This document shows, piece by piece, positions 5,320-5,411 of a DNA stretch of 5,411 nt. Both the position numbers and the translations under genes were made by a program. Numbering within the stretch: the first letter of the stretch is position 1; each line of letters starts with the position of its first letter. The notes below the pieces were generated by a model that was given only the letters and a program-made list of their open reading frames with translations, did not search any database and had not been told where the DNA came from. Source of the DNA: Methanothrix sp. (GTDB taxonomy: Archaea > Halobacteriota > Methanosarcinia > Methanotrichales > Methanotrichaceae); contig JAJRAX010000070.1 of the NCBI GenBank assembly GCA_028679775.1, positions 1 to 5,411 on the forward strand. The letters are read 5' to 3'.

Positions 5320-5411
5320 CTTGTGACTGCACAAAAAATCGCGTCACAATAGGCTGGCTGACTTCAGCCCTAAAAGCTATGTTCATAGCAGCGATGTGGT
5401 CAGCAGCACCA
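5297..5411 (-). CDS. tnpB: TnpB-type RNA-guided nuclease, C-terminal end only (IS200/IS605 family)
   Basis: These are the last 37 codons plus stop of a minus-strand gene entering from the right edge. The translation begins GAADHIAAMNIAFRAEVSQP and ends with the tail QAPSFRVG before TAG at 5299-5297. The block ADHxAAxNIA is the third RuvC motif typical of archaeal TnpB proteins, with its Asp as the third catalytic carboxylate. The usual ADHN carries Ile in place of Asn here. VSQPIV shortly after is also common in the family. TnpB is a transposon-encoded nuclease guided by an omega/reRNA made from the element's right end. Whether the full gene is intact, and whether a TnpA transposase accompanies it, cannot be seen. 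Confidence 0.85.
   Translation of the reverse strand, partial: GAADHIAAMNIAFRAEVSQPIVTRFFVQSQAPSFRVG

Overview
The window is archaeal and most likely comes from a methanogen of the Methanosarcinales; Methanothrix (Methanosaeta) is plausible, but this is inferred from gene style and not proven. The archaeal signs are an eL15 ribosomal protein, the protein subunits of archaeal/eukaryotic RNase P, a proteasome alpha subunit, an SBDS protein, and TATA boxes about 25 nt upstream of start codons.

Positions 1-3451 hold six tightly packed minus-strand genes. In transcription order these are rpl15e (eL15), an RNA-binding protein of the COG1325 family, rnp3 (Rpp30), rnp2 (Pop5), psmA (proteasome alpha) and SBDS. 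SBDS runs off the left edge of the window. Every junction is a gap of 1-2 nt or an overlap of 4-29 nt, so translational coupling is likely. This is one arm of the known archaeal 'exosome superoperon', in which rRNA and tRNA processing, ribosome assembly and protein turnover genes travel together. The exosome genes rrp4, rrp41 and rrp42 would be expected beyond the left edge. Three start codons differ from the longest open frame: psmA at 1255, COG1325 at 2862 (GTG) and the acylphosphatase gene at 3659.

Positions 3452-3658 are a divergent promoter region without a gene. To its right, on the plus strand, lies an unusual protein: a complete acylphosphatase domain fused to a long coiled coil. The start of the coiled coil is made of four 21-bp tandem repeats. 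It converges, with only 19 nt between stop codons, on a 310-residue minus-strand protein that I do not recognise. Both of these genes have a TATA-like box about 26 nt before the ATG, which predicts leaderless or nearly leaderless mRNAs.

The right edge (5297-5411) holds the last 38 codons of a TnpB-type RNA-guided nuclease gene from an IS200/IS605-family element. It has a strong hairpin at its end, and the element ends only about 30 nt upstream of the promoter of the unknown gene. The least explained parts of the window are the acylphosphatase-coiled-coil protein, the unknown acidic protein facing it, and the TnpB end beside that protein's promoter. Nothing here amounts to a demonstrated new system.
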